A DNA stretch of 64,000 nt from Streptomyces coeruleorubidus (GCF_028885415.1 NZ_CP118527.1:4402001-4466000); one strand, 5' to 3'. Numbered from the stretch's first letter, positions 40,951-50,104 are shown. Made by a program: numbers and translations. The notes: a model not told the origin generated them from the sequence alone.

Positions 40951-41892
40951 GTGAGACATGTCATCGCCCTCGACGTGGGCGGCACCGGAATGAAGGCCGC
41001 CCTGGCCGGACGGGAGGGCGAGCTGCTGTACCAGGCCCGCCGGCCCACCGGACGCGAGCAGGGACCGGACGCCGTCGTCGCGGGCATCCTCGACTTCGCC
41101 GCCGAGCTGCGCGCGTACGGCACCGAACACTTCGGCACGCCCGCATCGGCCGCCGGCGTGGCCGTCCCCGGCATCGTCGACGAGGCGCGGGGCCTCGCCG
41201 CCTACGCGGCGAACCTCGGCTGGCGCGACGTTCCGCTGCGCGACCTGCTGGCGGAGCGGCTGGGCGTCCCGGTCGCCCTCGGCCACGACGTGCGCACCGG
41301 CGGCCTCGCCGAGGGCCGGGTCGGCGCGGGCCGGGGTGCCGACCGGTTCCTGTTCGTGGCGCTGGGCACCGGCATCGCGGGCGCCATCGGCGTCGACGGC
41401 CTGGTCGAGGCGGGCGCGCACGGCTTCGCGGGCGAGATCGGCCACATCGTCGTACGCCCCGGCGGGTCCGAGTGCCCCTGCGGGCAGCGCGGCTGCCTGG
41501 AGCGCTTCGCCTCGGCGGCGGCGGTGAGCGAGGCCTGGGCGACGGCCTCCGGCGACCCGGGCGCGGACGCGGCGGACTGCGCGAAGGCGGTGGACTCCGG
41601 TGACCCGAAGGCGCAGGCGGTCTGGCAGGAGGCGGTCGACGCCCTGGCCGACGGCCTGGTCACGGCCCTCACCTTGCTGGACCCACGGGTCCTGATCATC
41701 GGTGGCGGGCTGGCGGAGGCAGGAGAAACGTTGTTCACGCCGCTGCGGGAAGCCATCCGTCGCCGCATCACCTTTCAGAAACAGCCGTCGATCGTCCCCG
41801 CGGCCCTGGGGGACACGGCCGGATGCCTGGGCGCCGGGCTCCTGGCCTGGGATCTCCTCGACCAGACCGACCGTTCGGAGGTAACCACCTGA
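40951..41892 (+). CDS. nagK: ROK family sugar kinase, probably N-acetylglucosamine kinase
   Basis: A 313-residue ROK-family kinase. The N-terminus has the ATP-binding IALDVGGTGMKAALAG. Further blocks are ALGTGIAGAIGVDG, GFAGEIGHIVVRPGGSECPCGQRGCLERFAS (ROK signature with zinc ligands) and LIIGGGLAEAGE. It starts at GTG 40951 downstream of the dre site and its TGA overlaps the nagA ATG (TGATG). Phosphorylation of GlcNAc is inferred from this coupling with nagA. Confidence 0.9.
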   Translation: MRHVIALDVGGTGMKAALAGREGELLYQARRPTGREQGPDAVVAGILDFAAELRAYGTEHFGTPASAAGVAVPGIVDEARGLAAYAANLGWRDVPLRDLLAERLGVPVALGHDVRTGGLAEGRVGAGRGADRFLFVALGTGIAGAIGVDGLVEAGAHGFAGEIGHIVVRPGGSECPCGQRGCLERFASAAAVSEAWATASGDPGADAADCAKAVDSGDPKAQAVWQEAVDALADGLVTALTLLDPRVLIIGGGLAEAGETLFTPLREAIRRRITFQKQPSIVPAALGDTAGCLGAGLLAWDLLDQTDRSEVTT

Positions 41893-43127
41893 TGGCAACG
41901 CCCCCAGGGGCGCGGGACAGCGTCGATATGCGGCTCCGCCGCGGGGCGCGACCCACCCCCACGCACCCGCACCCCGCACCGGCCGGACAGCCCACGGTCC
42001 TCACCGGCGCGACCGTCGTCCTCCCCACAGGAACCGTCGAAAACGGCCAGGTGACCATCGACGGCACCCGCATCGCCACCACAGCACCGGAGAACGCCCA
42101 GGTCATCGACGTAACCGGCCACTACGTACTCCCCGGCTTCGTCGACATCCACAACCACGGCGGAGGCGGAGCCTCCTTCACCTCCGGGTCGGTCGAGGAC
42201 ATCCTCAAGGGCATCCACACCCACCGCCTGCACGGCACGACCACCCTGGTCGCCTCGACCGTCACCGGCGACATGGACTTCCTCACCCAGCGCGCGGGCC
42301 TGCTGAGCGAACTGGCCGAGCAGGGCGAGATCGCCGGCATCCACTTCGAGGGACCGTTCATCTCCCCCTGCCGCAAGGGCGCGCACTCCGAGGAACTGCT
42401 GCGCGACCCGGAGCCGACGGAGGTCCGCAAGCTGATCGACGCGGCCCGGGGCAGGGCGAAGATGGTCACCCTGGCCACCGAGCTGCCGGGCGGCATCGAC
42501 TCCGTACGCCTGCTGGCCGAACACGGCGTGATCGCGGCGATCGGCCACACGGACGCGACGTACGAGCAGACGGTCGAGGCGATCGACGCGGGCGCGACGG
42601 TCGCCACCCACCTCTTCAACGCGATGCCGCCGCTCGGCCACCGCTCCCCCGGCCCGATCGCCGCGCTCCTGGAGGACGACCGGATCACGGTCGAGCTGAT
42701 CAACGACGGCACGCATCTGCACCCCGCGGCACTCCGGCTGGCGTTCCACCGAGCGGGAGCGGACCGGGTGGCGTTCATCACCGACGCGATGGACGCGGCC
42801 GGTTTCGGCGACGGCCGCTACTGGCTCGGCCCGCTGGAGGTGGAGGTCGCCGACGGCGTGGCCCGCCTGCTGACGAACGGCACGATCGCCGGCTCGACCC
42901 TCACCCTGGACCGCGCCTTCAAACGGGCGGTCACGGTCGACGGCCTGCCCGTCGGGAACGCGGTGCAGGCACTCTCGGCGACCCCCGCCCGCCTGCTCGG
43001 CATGTCCGACCGGATCGGCTCCCTGGAGCCCGGCAAGGACGCGGACCTGGTGCTCCTGGACGCGCACTACGACCTCAAGGGCGTGATGCGCCGGGGTGAA
43101 TGGGTAGTCGGTCCCCAACTGCACTGA
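41892..43127 (+). CDS. nagA: N-acetylglucosamine-6-phosphate deacetylase NagA
   Basis: A 411-residue amidohydrolase that converts GlcNAc-6-phosphate to glucosamine-6-phosphate plus acetate. Visible metal and active-site blocks: FVDIHNHGGGGASF, GIHFEGPFISPCRKGAH (Glu), AAIGHTDATYEQT (His), THLFNAMPPLGHRSPG (His), ITDAMDAAGFGDG (Asp) and NGTIAGSTLTLDRAF. The conserved protein starts at about residue 30. The first 30 residues (TPPGARDSVDMRLRRGARPTPTHPHPAP) are encoded by a Streptomyces interspersed repeat placed just after the start codon; SD GGAGG precedes ATG 41892. Confidence 0.93.
   Translation: MATPPGARDSVDMRLRRGARPTPTHPHPAPAGQPTVLTGATVVLPTGTVENGQVTIDGTRIATTAPENAQVIDVTGHYVLPGFVDIHNHGGGGASFTSGSVEDILKGIHTHRLHGTTTLVASTVTGDMDFLTQRAGLLSELAEQGEIAGIHFEGPFISPCRKGAHSEELLRDPEPTEVRKLIDAARGRAKMVTLATELPGGIDSVRLLAEHGVIAAIGHTDATYEQTVEAIDAGATVATHLFNAMPPLGHRSPGPIAALLEDDRITVELINDGTHLHPAALRLAFHRAGADRVAFITDAMDAAGFGDGRYWLGPLEVEVADGVARLLTNGTIAGSTLTLDRAFKRAVTVDGLPVGNAVQALSATPARLLGMSDRIGSLEPGKDADLVLLDAHYDLKGVMRRGEWVVGPQLH
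41903..41975. repeat. Streptomyces interspersed repeat inside the 5' end of nagA
   Basis: CCAGGGGCGCGGGACAGC, then GTCGATATGCGGCTCCGCCG, then CGGGGCGCGACC followed by CCACGCACCCGCAC resembles, from memory, the very common Streptomyces element GGGCGCGGGGCTGTATCGATATGCGGC..GGCGCGACCAGCC. CGGCTCCGCCG forms the hairpin core. Here it is translated. Confidence 0.6.
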
Positions 43128-43142
43128 CTCATCCCGCGGTCG

Positions 43143-43188
43143 AGAGACGGTGGCCGGCTCCAGGACTGGGCCGGCCGCCGTCTCTTTG
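43143..43188 (+). terminator. Terminator of the nagK-nagA operon
   Basis: AGAGACGG and GGCCGGC (43143-43158) pair with GCCGGCC and CCGTCTCT (43170-43185), followed by TTT. It lies 16 bp past the nagA stop, so the PfkB kinase gene has its own promoter or depends on read-through. Confidence 0.75.
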
Positions 43189-43249
43189 GCATGATCGAGC
43201 TCCGGAAAGTCCACGGCAGCAAGCGCATTCTCGGGGGAGGTCGGCCCAG

Positions 43250-44179
43250 GTGATCCTCACGGTCACGCTGAACACCGCTCTCGACATCACCTACCGCGTA
43301 CGGTCCCTCAGGCCGCACGCCTCCCACCGCGTCTCCGAGGTGACGGAACGCCCCGGCGGCAAGGGCGTCAACGTCGCCCGGGTCCTCGCGGCGCTCGGTC
43401 ACGAGGTGACGGTGACCGGTTTCACGGGCGGGGCGACGGGACGGGTCGTGCAGGAGCGGCTCGCGTCGGTGCCGGGCGTGGTGGACGCGCTGGTCCCGAT
43501 ATCGGGCGCGACCCGCCGCACGATCGCCGTGGTCGACGACCGGACCGGGGACACGACCCAGCTGAACGAGCCGGGCCCTACGGTCACGCCCGCCGAGTGG
43601 TCGGCCTTCCAGGAGGCCTACGAGGATCTGCTCCCGTCCGCCTCCGCGGTGGCGCTGTGCGGCAGCCTGCCGCCGGGCGTGCCGGTGGGGGCGTACGCCG
43701 GCCTGGTCCGTACGGCCCGTGCCGCCGGAGTCCCGGTCCTCCTGGACACGAGCGGCGAACCCCTGCGCCGGGGCGTCGCGGCCCGCCCGGACATCATCAA
43801 GCCGAACGCCGACGAACTGGCGGAACTGACCGGCTCCCACGAGCCCTTGCGCGCCACACAGGACGCCCGCCGCCGGGGTGCCGCCGCGGTCGTGGCGTCC
43901 CTCGGCCCGGAGGGCCTCCTCGCCGCCACCCGAGAGGGCCGCTGGCGAGCCACCCCACCGACCTCTGTGCGAGGCAACCCGACGGGCGCGGGCGACTCGG
44001 TGGTCGCGGGCCTGCTGTCGGGGCTGGTCGAGCACCTGTCCTGGCCGGATCGTCTGATCCGGGCGACAGCCATCTCGGCAGCGACGGTCCTGGCACCCGT
44101 GGCGGGCGCGTTCGACCGGACGACGTACGAGGAGTTGCTGGAGCGGGTGACGGTGACCGGCGAGGCGTCGGCGGCCTGA
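43250..44179 (+). CDS. PfkB-family hexose-phosphate kinase (1-phosphofructokinase/tagatose-6-P kinase type)
   Basis: A 309-residue PfkB kinase. ILTVTLNTALDITYRV and ERPGGKGVNVARVLAALGHEVTVTGFTGG are the N-terminal signature of the FruK/LacC/PfkB subfamily. KPNADELAELTG and the C-terminal GNPTGAGDSVVAGLLSG (catalytic Asp in GAGDS) complete it. GTG 43250 follows a GGGGGAGG site. Fructose-1-phosphate or tagatose-6-phosphate are typical substrates; near nagK/nagA an amino-sugar-derived phosphosugar is possible. Confidence 0.85.
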   Translation: MILTVTLNTALDITYRVRSLRPHASHRVSEVTERPGGKGVNVARVLAALGHEVTVTGFTGGATGRVVQERLASVPGVVDALVPISGATRRTIAVVDDRTGDTTQLNEPGPTVTPAEWSAFQEAYEDLLPSASAVALCGSLPPGVPVGAYAGLVRTARAAGVPVLLDTSGEPLRRGVAARPDIIKPNADELAELTGSHEPLRATQDARRRGAAAVVASLGPEGLLAATREGRWRATPPTSVRGNPTGAGDSVVAGLLSGLVEHLSWPDRLIRATAISAATVLAPVAGAFDRTTYEELLERVTVTGEASAA

Positions 44180-44182
44180 AGG

Positions 44183-45127
44183 TCAGCTCTTGACCCAGCC
44201 CTTCACCAGCCACATCTGGTCGAGGAGAGCGTCACACTGGTTGCCCTGCTCGCAGGAAACCTTGATCGTGTTGGTGCCCTTGTTGAGCTGCATGTAGTTG
44301 TAGGTCTTCGTCCAGCCCTTTGCGAAATCGCCCTCGGGGCCGCCCGCCCAGTTCTTCAGCTCGACCGGTCGGTTGGAAGGCGTGCCGTTGACCGTGAGAG
44401 TGGCGTTCTGGTCCTTGCCGGGCACGCTGTAGCCGACGAACAGGCTGTACTTGCCCGCCTTGGGGATGCCGTTGACGGTCCAGGTCACCGAGGCACCGAC
44501 CTGGTTGAACCCCGTGACGTAGACACCGCCGTCGGCCTTGGCCCCCTTGACGTCCGTGGCGGTCGTCATACCGGGCGAGAGCCTGAGGGTCTTCGCGTCG
44601 GCAGCCGGGAGATCCTCCTCGCTCGCCGCACCACTGCCGCTCGCCGAAGGGCTCGGCTTCGCGTTCTGGGACTGCGTCGGCGCCGTGCCCGCCTGGTTGT
44701 CGGGGGTGTCCTGGTCCTTGTCGCCGCCCAGCATCGCCACGCCGATACCGATGACGACCGCGGCGACCACCGCGATCGCGCCGATCAGCAGGCCCTTGGT
44801 GTTCGGGCCACGACCGCCCCGGCCATTGCCGCCGCCCGGCAGCTGCTGCTGGGTGGTGGGCGCACCGCCGGGCAGCGTCTCCGGTGCCGCGTAGTGCGCG
44901 TTCGGCTGGCTGTAGCCGCCCTGCTGCTGCGGGGCCTGGCCGTAGGCCGCCGTCTGCGGCTGCTGGCCGTACTGGCGTGTGCCGACCGCCCGCACCCGGT
45001 TGACCGAGTTCGGGTAGCCGTAGCCCCCGGACGGCGGCTGGGCCCCGTTGGCCTGCCCGTCGGCGTAGAGATAGCCGAACGGGTCGTCGTCCTCGGGCGT
45101 GCTCGCGCCGTTGTTGCCGGGCGTCAT
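44183..45127 (-). CDS. Membrane-anchored protein with extracellular carbohydrate-binding (CBM35-like) domain
   Basis: A 314-residue protein. The first about 105 residues are Gln/Gly/Tyr/Pro-rich and disordered (QYGQQPQTAAYGQAPQQQGG). One transmembrane helix follows (GLLIGAIAVVAAVVIGIGVAML), then a Ser/Pro/Ala linker and a C-terminal beta-sandwich (GGVYVTGFNQVGASVTWTVNGIPKAGKYSLFVGYSVPGKDQNATLTVNG..AKGWTKTYNYMQLNKGTNTIKVSCEQGNQCDALLDQMWL) of CBM35/CBM6 type. Topology is cytoplasmic N-terminus and external lectin-like domain. Ligand unknown; convergent with the PfkB kinase. Confidence 0.75.
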   Translation of the reverse strand: MTPGNNGASTPEDDDPFGYLYADGQANGAQPPSGGYGYPNSVNRVRAVGTRQYGQQPQTAAYGQAPQQQGGYSQPNAHYAAPETLPGGAPTTQQQLPGGGNGRGGRGPNTKGLLIGAIAVVAAVVIGIGVAMLGGDKDQDTPDNQAGTAPTQSQNAKPSPSASGSGAASEEDLPAADAKTLRLSPGMTTATDVKGAKADGGVYVTGFNQVGASVTWTVNGIPKAGKYSLFVGYSVPGKDQNATLTVNGTPSNRPVELKNWAGGPEGDFAKGWTKTYNYMQLNKGTNTIKVSCEQGNQCDALLDQMWLVKGWVKS

Positions 45128-45245
45128 CCCTTGGTCTCCTCAGTCAGGTGCGGTGCAATGCGGTACATGGAGCAGAGGGCGAGCCTACCCGCTCCTAGTG
45201 ACCCAAACGGGTGACTCAGACCGCATCAACTCGCTGACCTGGGGT

Positions 45246-46907
45246 TCACCCGGCGCGTCTGTGTTGTTTGGGACGAGATCGTTTCTCGACGTACATCCGC
45301 TCGTCAGCGGATTTCAACACTTCGTCCGCCGTCATTCCACAGTGTGCCCATCCGATGCCGAAGCTGGCGCCGACCCGGACGGCCCGCCCCTCGGCGCGGA
45401 TGGGCTGGATGATCTCGTTGCGCAGGCGGACCGCGAGGTCCTGGGCGTCGGCGCGGCCGAGCCCGTCGGCGAGGATGACGAATTCGTCACCACCGAGCCG
45501 GGCGACGGTGTCACCGTCGCGGACGCCGTTGCTCAGCCGGCGGGCGACCTCGATGAGAACCGCGTCACCCGCGTTGTGCCCGAACCGGTCGTTGATCGAC
45601 TTGAAGCCGTCGAGGTCGCAGAAGAGGACGGCGAGGCCCTTGGTGCCGTCGTCATGGTCGCCGTCCGGGGCGACGGTGTGCACATGGTGGTCGTAGGCGT
45701 CGAACGGCTCGGTGCTCGGCCCGAAGTCGAAGGCGTGGCCGATCGCGTCGAAGGCCGGGTGGCCGTAGGCCGCGTCGTGGGACTCGACGACGCCGGGATG
45801 CGAGGGCGCCGCTCGCTGGCACAGCCGGGCGGACAGGCGGGAGCGCAGCTCGGCGGAGTTCGGCAGGCCCGTGAGCGAGTCGTGGGAGGCGCGGTGGGCG
45901 AGCTGGAGCTCGCGGCGCTTGCGCTCCTCGATGTCCTCGACGTGGGTGAGGAGGAAGCGCGGGCCGTCGGCGGCGTCCGCGACCACGCTGTTGCGCAGGC
46001 TGACCCAGACGTAGGTGCCGTCCCGGCGGCCGAGGCGGAGCTCGGCGCGGCCGCCCTCGGCGGAGGTGCGCAGCAGCGTGCCTATGTCCTCGGGGTGGAC
46101 CAGGTCGGAGAACGAGTAGCGGCGCATCGCGGAGGCGGGGCGGCCCAGCAGCCGGCACAGGGCGTCGTTCGTGCGCAGGATCCGGCCGTGCTGGTCGCCG
46201 CCCATCTCGGCGATGGCCATGCCGGACGGGGCGTACTCGAAGGCCTGCCTGAAGCTTTCCTCACTGGCCCGCAGCGCCTGCTGCTCGCGCTCCAGCCGGA
46301 CGAGCGCCCGCTGCATGTTGGCGCGCAGCCGGGCGTTGCTGATCGCGATGGCGGCCTGGAAGGCGTACATCTGGAGCGCCTCGCGGCCCCAGGCGCCCGG
46401 GCGGCGGCCGTTGCGCGGCCGGTCCACGGACAGCACGCCGATCAGCTCGCCGCACGCCGCATTGCCCTGGGGGCCGGGCGCGTACATCGGCGCGAAGAGC
46501 CGGTCGGACGGGTGCCACTCGTCCTCGAAGCGGGGGGCGGGGCCGTCGGTGTACCACTGCGGGACGTCGTCGTCGTCGAGGACCCAGCCCTCGGTGTGCG
46601 GTATGAACACCAGGTCGCCCCAGTGCTCGCCCATGCCGAGGCGGCGCTCCCAGGACTCGCGGGAGCCGACGCGGCCGGTGATGAGGGCCTCCGCGGCGGG
46701 ATTCCCGGCGAAGGCGGCGACGACGAGATCGCCGTCGGGCCGTACGAGGTTCACGCACGCCAGCTCGTACCCGAGGGCGGCGACCACGCCCTCCGCGACG
46801 GTCTGCAGGGTGTCCGCCAGGCTGCGGGCCGTGTTCATGTCGGCCATGACCTGGTGCAGTTGCCGCAGGGACGCAAGGCGGACGTAGGGCTCCGACTCGG
46901 TCTCCAT
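45246..46907 (-). CDS. cdgB: Diguanylate cyclase CdgB (GAF-PAS-GGDEF)
   Basis: A 553-residue cytosolic c-di-GMP synthase. Residues 20-190 form a GAF domain (LADTLQTVAEGVVAALGYELACVNLV), 230-350 a PAS/PAC domain (RQAFEYAPSGMAIAEMGG..WVSLRNSVVADAADGPRFLLTHVEDIEERKRRE), and 355-550 the GGDEF domain with ARLGGDEFVILADG. The RDGD five residues before GGDEF is an inhibitory I-site. The domain order and gene context match CdgB of S. coelicolor, a BldD-controlled developmental regulator. ATG 46907 is chosen over a longer frame. Confidence 0.92.
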   Translation of the reverse strand: METESEPYVRLASLRQLHQVMADMNTARSLADTLQTVAEGVVAALGYELACVNLVRPDGDLVVAAFAGNPAAEALITGRVGSRESWERRLGMGEHWGDLVFIPHTEGWVLDDDDVPQWYTDGPAPRFEDEWHPSDRLFAPMYAPGPQGNAACGELIGVLSVDRPRNGRRPGAWGREALQMYAFQAAIAISNARLRANMQRALVRLEREQQALRASEESFRQAFEYAPSGMAIAEMGGDQHGRILRTNDALCRLLGRPASAMRRYSFSDLVHPEDIGTLLRTSAEGGRAELRLGRRDGTYVWVSLRNSVVADAADGPRFLLTHVEDIEERKRRELQLAHRASHDSLTGLPNSAELRSRLSARLCQRAAPSHPGVVESHDAAYGHPAFDAIGHAFDFGPSTEPFDAYDHHVHTVAPDGDHDDGTKGLAVLFCDLDGFKSINDRFGHNAGDAVLIEVARRLSNGVRDGDTVARLGGDEFVILADGLGRADAQDLAVRLRNEIIQPIRAEGRAVRVGASFGIGWAHCGMTADEVLKSADERMYVEKRSRPKQHRRAG

Positions 46908-47037
46908 GCTCGCCCTCCCCCCGAGACCTCGCAGCGAATCAAGGGTTCTCTTCGGCGTATCGTCCTGGCAGCTTCCCAGCCACTGAATCACAGCGCGCTG
47001 CCCACTCGGTACACAGGGTCAACAATTCATGCCCCTT

Positions 47038-47051
47038 GTGACTCAAGTCAC
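47038..47051. promoter_or_regulatory. BldD-type box upstream of cdgB
   Basis: GTGACTCAAGTCAC is a perfect 6-2-6 palindrome of the GTGAC..GTCAC kind bound by BldD. It lies 131 bp upstream of the cdgB start, in the 316-bp gap that also contains the promoter of the divergent flavin reductase gene. No gene is seen in the gap. Confidence 0.65.
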
Positions 47052-47223
47052 AGGCAAACCTGAACAATTGAGTGGAGTTTCTGCGTTCTTCACGTGCGTC
47101 TACCGAACGCGGACTTTGTCGCGTTGCGCACAGCTTTTCCCGGGAGTCCGTCGCGAGTCCTAGGACCGTGATGGGGCGGGAGCCCGATGCGGGGTGGCCG
47201 GGACGCAGATTAGCGTTTCGGAC

Positions 47224-47808
47224 GTGCCGAACACTCCCACTGCCACGTCCCCGATCATTCCGCCGCGCGCCTCCGGGCATGCTGAGGGGGTGAGCAACGA
47301 CGAGTTCCGCGCCGCCATGTCCCGGCTGGCCTCGGGCGTGGTCCTGGTGACCGCGCAGGAGCCGCCGCTCGACCCGGACGACCCCTCGGCGCCGGGCAGC
47401 GAGGACGTGGGCATGACGGCCACGGCCTTCATGTCGGTGTCCCTGGACCCGCCCCTGGTGCTGGTGAGCCTGCGCGAGGGCTCCCGCATGGACGAGCTGC
47501 TCGACGAGCAGCCCCTGTGGGCGGTCTCGGTCCTCTCCGAGAGTCAGCGGCACATCGCGGGCCGTTTCGCCATGAAGGGCCGCGTCAGCGATCGTCTGCT
47601 CTTCGCGGACATCCCGTACACGCGCGGCGAGTACACCGACGCGCCCCTGGTCGGCGGCGCCCTGGCCGTCCTGGAGTGCCGCACCGAGCAGCGGGTACGG
47701 GCCGGCGACCACACCCTGGTCATCGGCCGCGTCCTGACGGCCCGCGTCCCGAGCGCGGACGGCGGACCGCTGACGTACTTCCGGGGGCGGTACCGGCACC
47801 TGGGGTGA
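47224..47808 (+). CDS. Flavin reductase-like (FMN-binding split barrel) protein
   Basis: About 172-194 residues of the flavin-reductase domain family: NDEFRAAMSRLASGVVLVTA, GMTATAFMSVSLDPPLVLVSLREGSRM, WAVSVLSESQRHIAGRFAMKG, and APLVGGALAVLECRTEQRV..GDHTLVIGRVL. These proteins bind FMN and reduce it with NAD(P)H for partner monooxygenases. GTG 47290 would give the minimal domain but has a ribosome site too close; GTG 47224 adds about 22 residues. The start is uncertain. Confidence 0.8.
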   Translation: MPNTPTATSPIIPPRASGHAEGVSNDEFRAAMSRLASGVVLVTAQEPPLDPDDPSAPGSEDVGMTATAFMSVSLDPPLVLVSLREGSRMDELLDEQPLWAVSVLSESQRHIAGRFAMKGRVSDRLLFADIPYTRGEYTDAPLVGGALAVLECRTEQRVRAGDHTLVIGRVLTARVPSADGGPLTYFRGRYRHLG

Positions 47809-47856
47809 GGCGGAAATCCGGTGGCCCGGGGTGATCGGCGCGCCTAGGGTGCGCGC

Positions 47857-48324
47857 ATGACAACGACGGGCCCTCGCCTCGAAGAGATCTCCGCCGCGAA
47901 CCTCGACGCCGCGCTCGGCATCCGCGTCCGCCCCGACCAGGAGCACGCGGTCTCCCCGGTCGTGAAGTCCCTGGCCGAGGCCTATGCGCATCCCGGCGTC
48001 GCCTGGCCCCGCCTGATCGTCGACGGCGACCGCCCGGTCGGGTTCCTCATGGCCTTCTTCGACATCGACTGGTACGAGGACGGCAGCGTGCTGCGCTCGG
48101 GCCTGTGGCGGCTGAACATCGCCGCCGGGGAGCAGGGCAGGGGGTACGGTCGTTTCGCCGTCGAGTCGGTCGCCGACGAGCTGCGCCGGCGCGGCACCAA
48201 GCAGCTCTACGTCACCTGGCATCCCGGTCCCGACGGCCCCGAGGGCTTCTACCTGGGGCTCGGCTTCCGCCCCAACGGAGAGACCAGCGAAGACCAGACG
48301 GTCGGGGTCCTGGACCTGGCCTAG
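47857..48324 (+). CDS. GNAT family N-acetyltransferase (diamine acetyltransferase-like)
   Basis: A 155-residue single-domain GNAT: DAALGIRVRPDQEHAVSPVVKSLAEAYAHPGVAWPRLIVDGDRPVGFLMAFFD, WRLNIAAGEQGRGYGRFAVESVADELRRRG (acetyl-CoA site around QGRGYG) and GFYLGLGFRPNGE. This is the layout of spermidine/diamine acetyltransferases. It is convergent with arfB, overlapping by 4 bp at the stops. Confidence 0.85.
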   Translation: MTTTGPRLEEISAANLDAALGIRVRPDQEHAVSPVVKSLAEAYAHPGVAWPRLIVDGDRPVGFLMAFFDIDWYEDGSVLRSGLWRLNIAAGEQGRGYGRFAVESVADELRRRGTKQLYVTWHPGPDGPEGFYLGLGFRPNGETSEDQTVGVLDLA

Positions 48325-48758
48325 CCCCAGTTGCGCGGGGAGCGGCCCCGCTTGGTCTCCGAGCGCTGCTTCTTCTCGCGCAGCCGCCGCTCGTTGATGC
48401 CCCGGGGGATCCGGGTCGGCCTGCGGGGCTTGGGCGGGGGTGCGGTGGCCTCGGCCAGGAGCGCGGCGAGGCGTACGGCGGCGGCCTCGCGGTTGCGCCA
48501 CTGGGACCGGTGCTCGGAGGACCGTACGGTGACGACTCCGTCGACCAGGCGCCCGGCCAGCCGCTCCAGCGCCCGCTGCTTCCACACCTCGGGCAGCGCC
48601 TCGGTCCGCGCCAGGTCGAAGCTGAGCTCGACCTTCGAGTCACTGGTGTTGACGTGCTGTCCGCCAGGCCCCGACGACCGCGAGAAACGCCACATGAGCT
48701 CGGCCTCGGGCAGGGAGACGGAGCCGCGGATGACGTGGGGACCAGACATGCCGTACAT
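48321..48758 (-). CDS. arfB: Peptidyl-tRNA hydrolase ArfB (stalled-ribosome rescue)
   Basis: A 145-residue release-factor-like protein. The catalytic motif is [22 protein letters not shown] (GGQ). It ends in a basic tail ([28 protein letters not shown]) that in the family enters the ribosomal mRNA channel. It hydrolyses peptidyl-tRNA on stalled ribosomes. GGAG precedes ATG 48758. The tail is full length, so it looks functional. Confidence 0.9.
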   Translation of the reverse strand: MYGMSGPHVIRGSVSLPEAELMWRFSRSSGPGGQHVNTSDSKVELSFDLARTEALPEVWKQRALERLAGRLVDGVVTVRSSEHRSQWRNREAAAVRLAALLAEATAPPPKPRRPTRIPRGINERRLREKKQRSETKRGRSPRNWG

Positions 48759-48904
48759 GTTCCCGCTCCTGTCCGGTCCACGTCATCCGAATAATCGCGG
48801 GCAAAGAAAGTAAAGGACCTGGAACCTCGTGTACCCCTCTCCACGTTCATGGGGGTAGCTGTAGCTTCTTTGCCGTACGTACACGAGGGAAGGGACTCCC
48901 AACA

Positions 48905-49480
48905 ATGGCTGTAAGCCTGTCCAAGGGTGGCAACGTCTCGCTCACCAAGGAGGCTCCGGGCCTGACCGCTGTCACCGTGGGCCTCGGCTGGGACGTCCGC
49001 ACCACCACCGGCACGGACTTCGACCTCGACGCGTCCGCGATCGCGGTCAACAACCAGGGCAAGGTCTACTCGGACGCCCACTTCGTCTTCTTCAACAACA
49101 AGCAGACCCCGGACAACACGATCGTCCACACCGGCGACAACCGCACGGGTGAGGGCGCCGGCGACGACGAGGCGATCAACGTCAACCTCGCCGCCCTCCC
49201 GGCCGACATCGACAAGATCGTCTTCCCGGTGTCCATCTACGACGCCGAGAACCGCTCGCAGAACTTCGGCCAGGTCCGCAATGCCTACATCCGCATCGTC
49301 AACCAGGCCGGCGGCGCCGAGATCGCCCGCTACGACCTGTCGGAGGACGCCGCCACGGAGACGGCCATGGTCTTCGGCGAGCTGTACCGCAACGGCGCGG
49401 AGTGGAAGTTCCGCGCGGTCGGCCAGGGCTACGCCTCGGGCCTGGTCGGCATCGCCCAGGACTTCGGCGTGAACGTCTGA
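48905..49480 (+). CDS. terD: TerD family stress/tellurium-resistance protein
   Basis: A 191-residue calcium-binding TerD protein. Blocks: [104 protein letters not shown] and [33 protein letters not shown]. Acidic calcium sites (DLDAS, DDEAINV) are present. In Streptomyces terD genes affect calcium-dependent development. A strong terminator follows. Confidence 0.93.
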   Translation: MAVSLSKGGNVSLTKEAPGLTAVTVGLGWDVRTTTGTDFDLDASAIAVNNQGKVYSDAHFVFFNNKQTPDNTIVHTGDNRTGEGAGDDEAINVNLAALPADIDKIVFPVSIYDAENRSQNFGQVRNAYIRIVNQAGGAEIARYDLSEDAATETAMVFGELYRNGAEWKFRAVGQGYASGLVGIAQDFGVNV

Positions 49481-49501
49481 CGGACGCCCTCACGCGCGGC
49501 A

Positions 49502-49538
49502 GAAGCCCCCGGCGCCGGTCAGTCGGCCCGGGGGCTTC
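49502..49538 (+). terminator. terD terminator
   Basis: GAAGCCCCCGG (49502-49512) pairs with CCGGGGGCTTC (49528-49538), 22 bp after the terD stop. Confidence 0.75.
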
Positions 49539-49572
49539 CCCGTCCTCACCCCGCCCGCGATACGTTCCCGAC

Positions 49573-50097
49573 GTGATCCTCGACCCCCTGCTCCCGCCAC
49601 CCCTCGGCCACCCCCTCCCCGAACCCCTCCTCACGGAACTCACGGCCCTCCACGCCTCCAACCACGCCTTCCACACCCTCACCGGCGACTTCCCCGACCC
49701 CCACGACATCCGCCCCGAGCAGGTGGCACACGCCCTGTCGGAGGAATGGAGCCGGCCTGGCACCGACGTCCTGCTCGCCCGCAGCTTCGGCCACCTGACC
49801 GGGATGGCGATCACCCTCGCCCACCACCCCGACCCCACCGACCCGGACCCGTGGATCGGCCTCCTGCTGGTGGACGCGAGCCTGCACGGCCAGGGCCACG
49901 GCCGCCGCCTGGCCACCCTCGTGGAGGACCGCTTGCGCGCAGCGGACCGCACCGCCGTACGCCTCGCCGTCCTCGACAACAACCCGAAGGCCCTGGCCTT
50001 CTGGACCGCCCTCGGCTACGAGGTCATCGACCATCGCGAGGACCGGCAACTGGAGCGTCCCTGCGCGGTGCTCCGCAAGGCACTCACTGCGTCCTAG
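49573..50097 (+). CDS. GNAT family N-acetyltransferase
   Basis: A 174-residue GNAT protein: HPLPEPLLTELTALHASNHAFHTLTGDFPDP, WIGLLLVDASLHGQGHGRRLATLVEDRLRA (acetyl-CoA site QGHGRR), TAVRLAVLDNNPKALAFWTALGYEVIDH. The start is GTG 49573. It is convergent with the M1 peptidase gene. Substrate unknown. Confidence 0.85.
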   Translation: MILDPLLPPPLGHPLPEPLLTELTALHASNHAFHTLTGDFPDPHDIRPEQVAHALSEEWSRPGTDVLLARSFGHLTGMAITLAHHPDPTDPDPWIGLLLVDASLHGQGHGRRLATLVEDRLRAADRTAVRLAVLDNNPKALAFWTALGYEVIDHREDRQLERPCAVLRKALTAS

Positions 50098-50104
50098 CGC
50101 GCCC

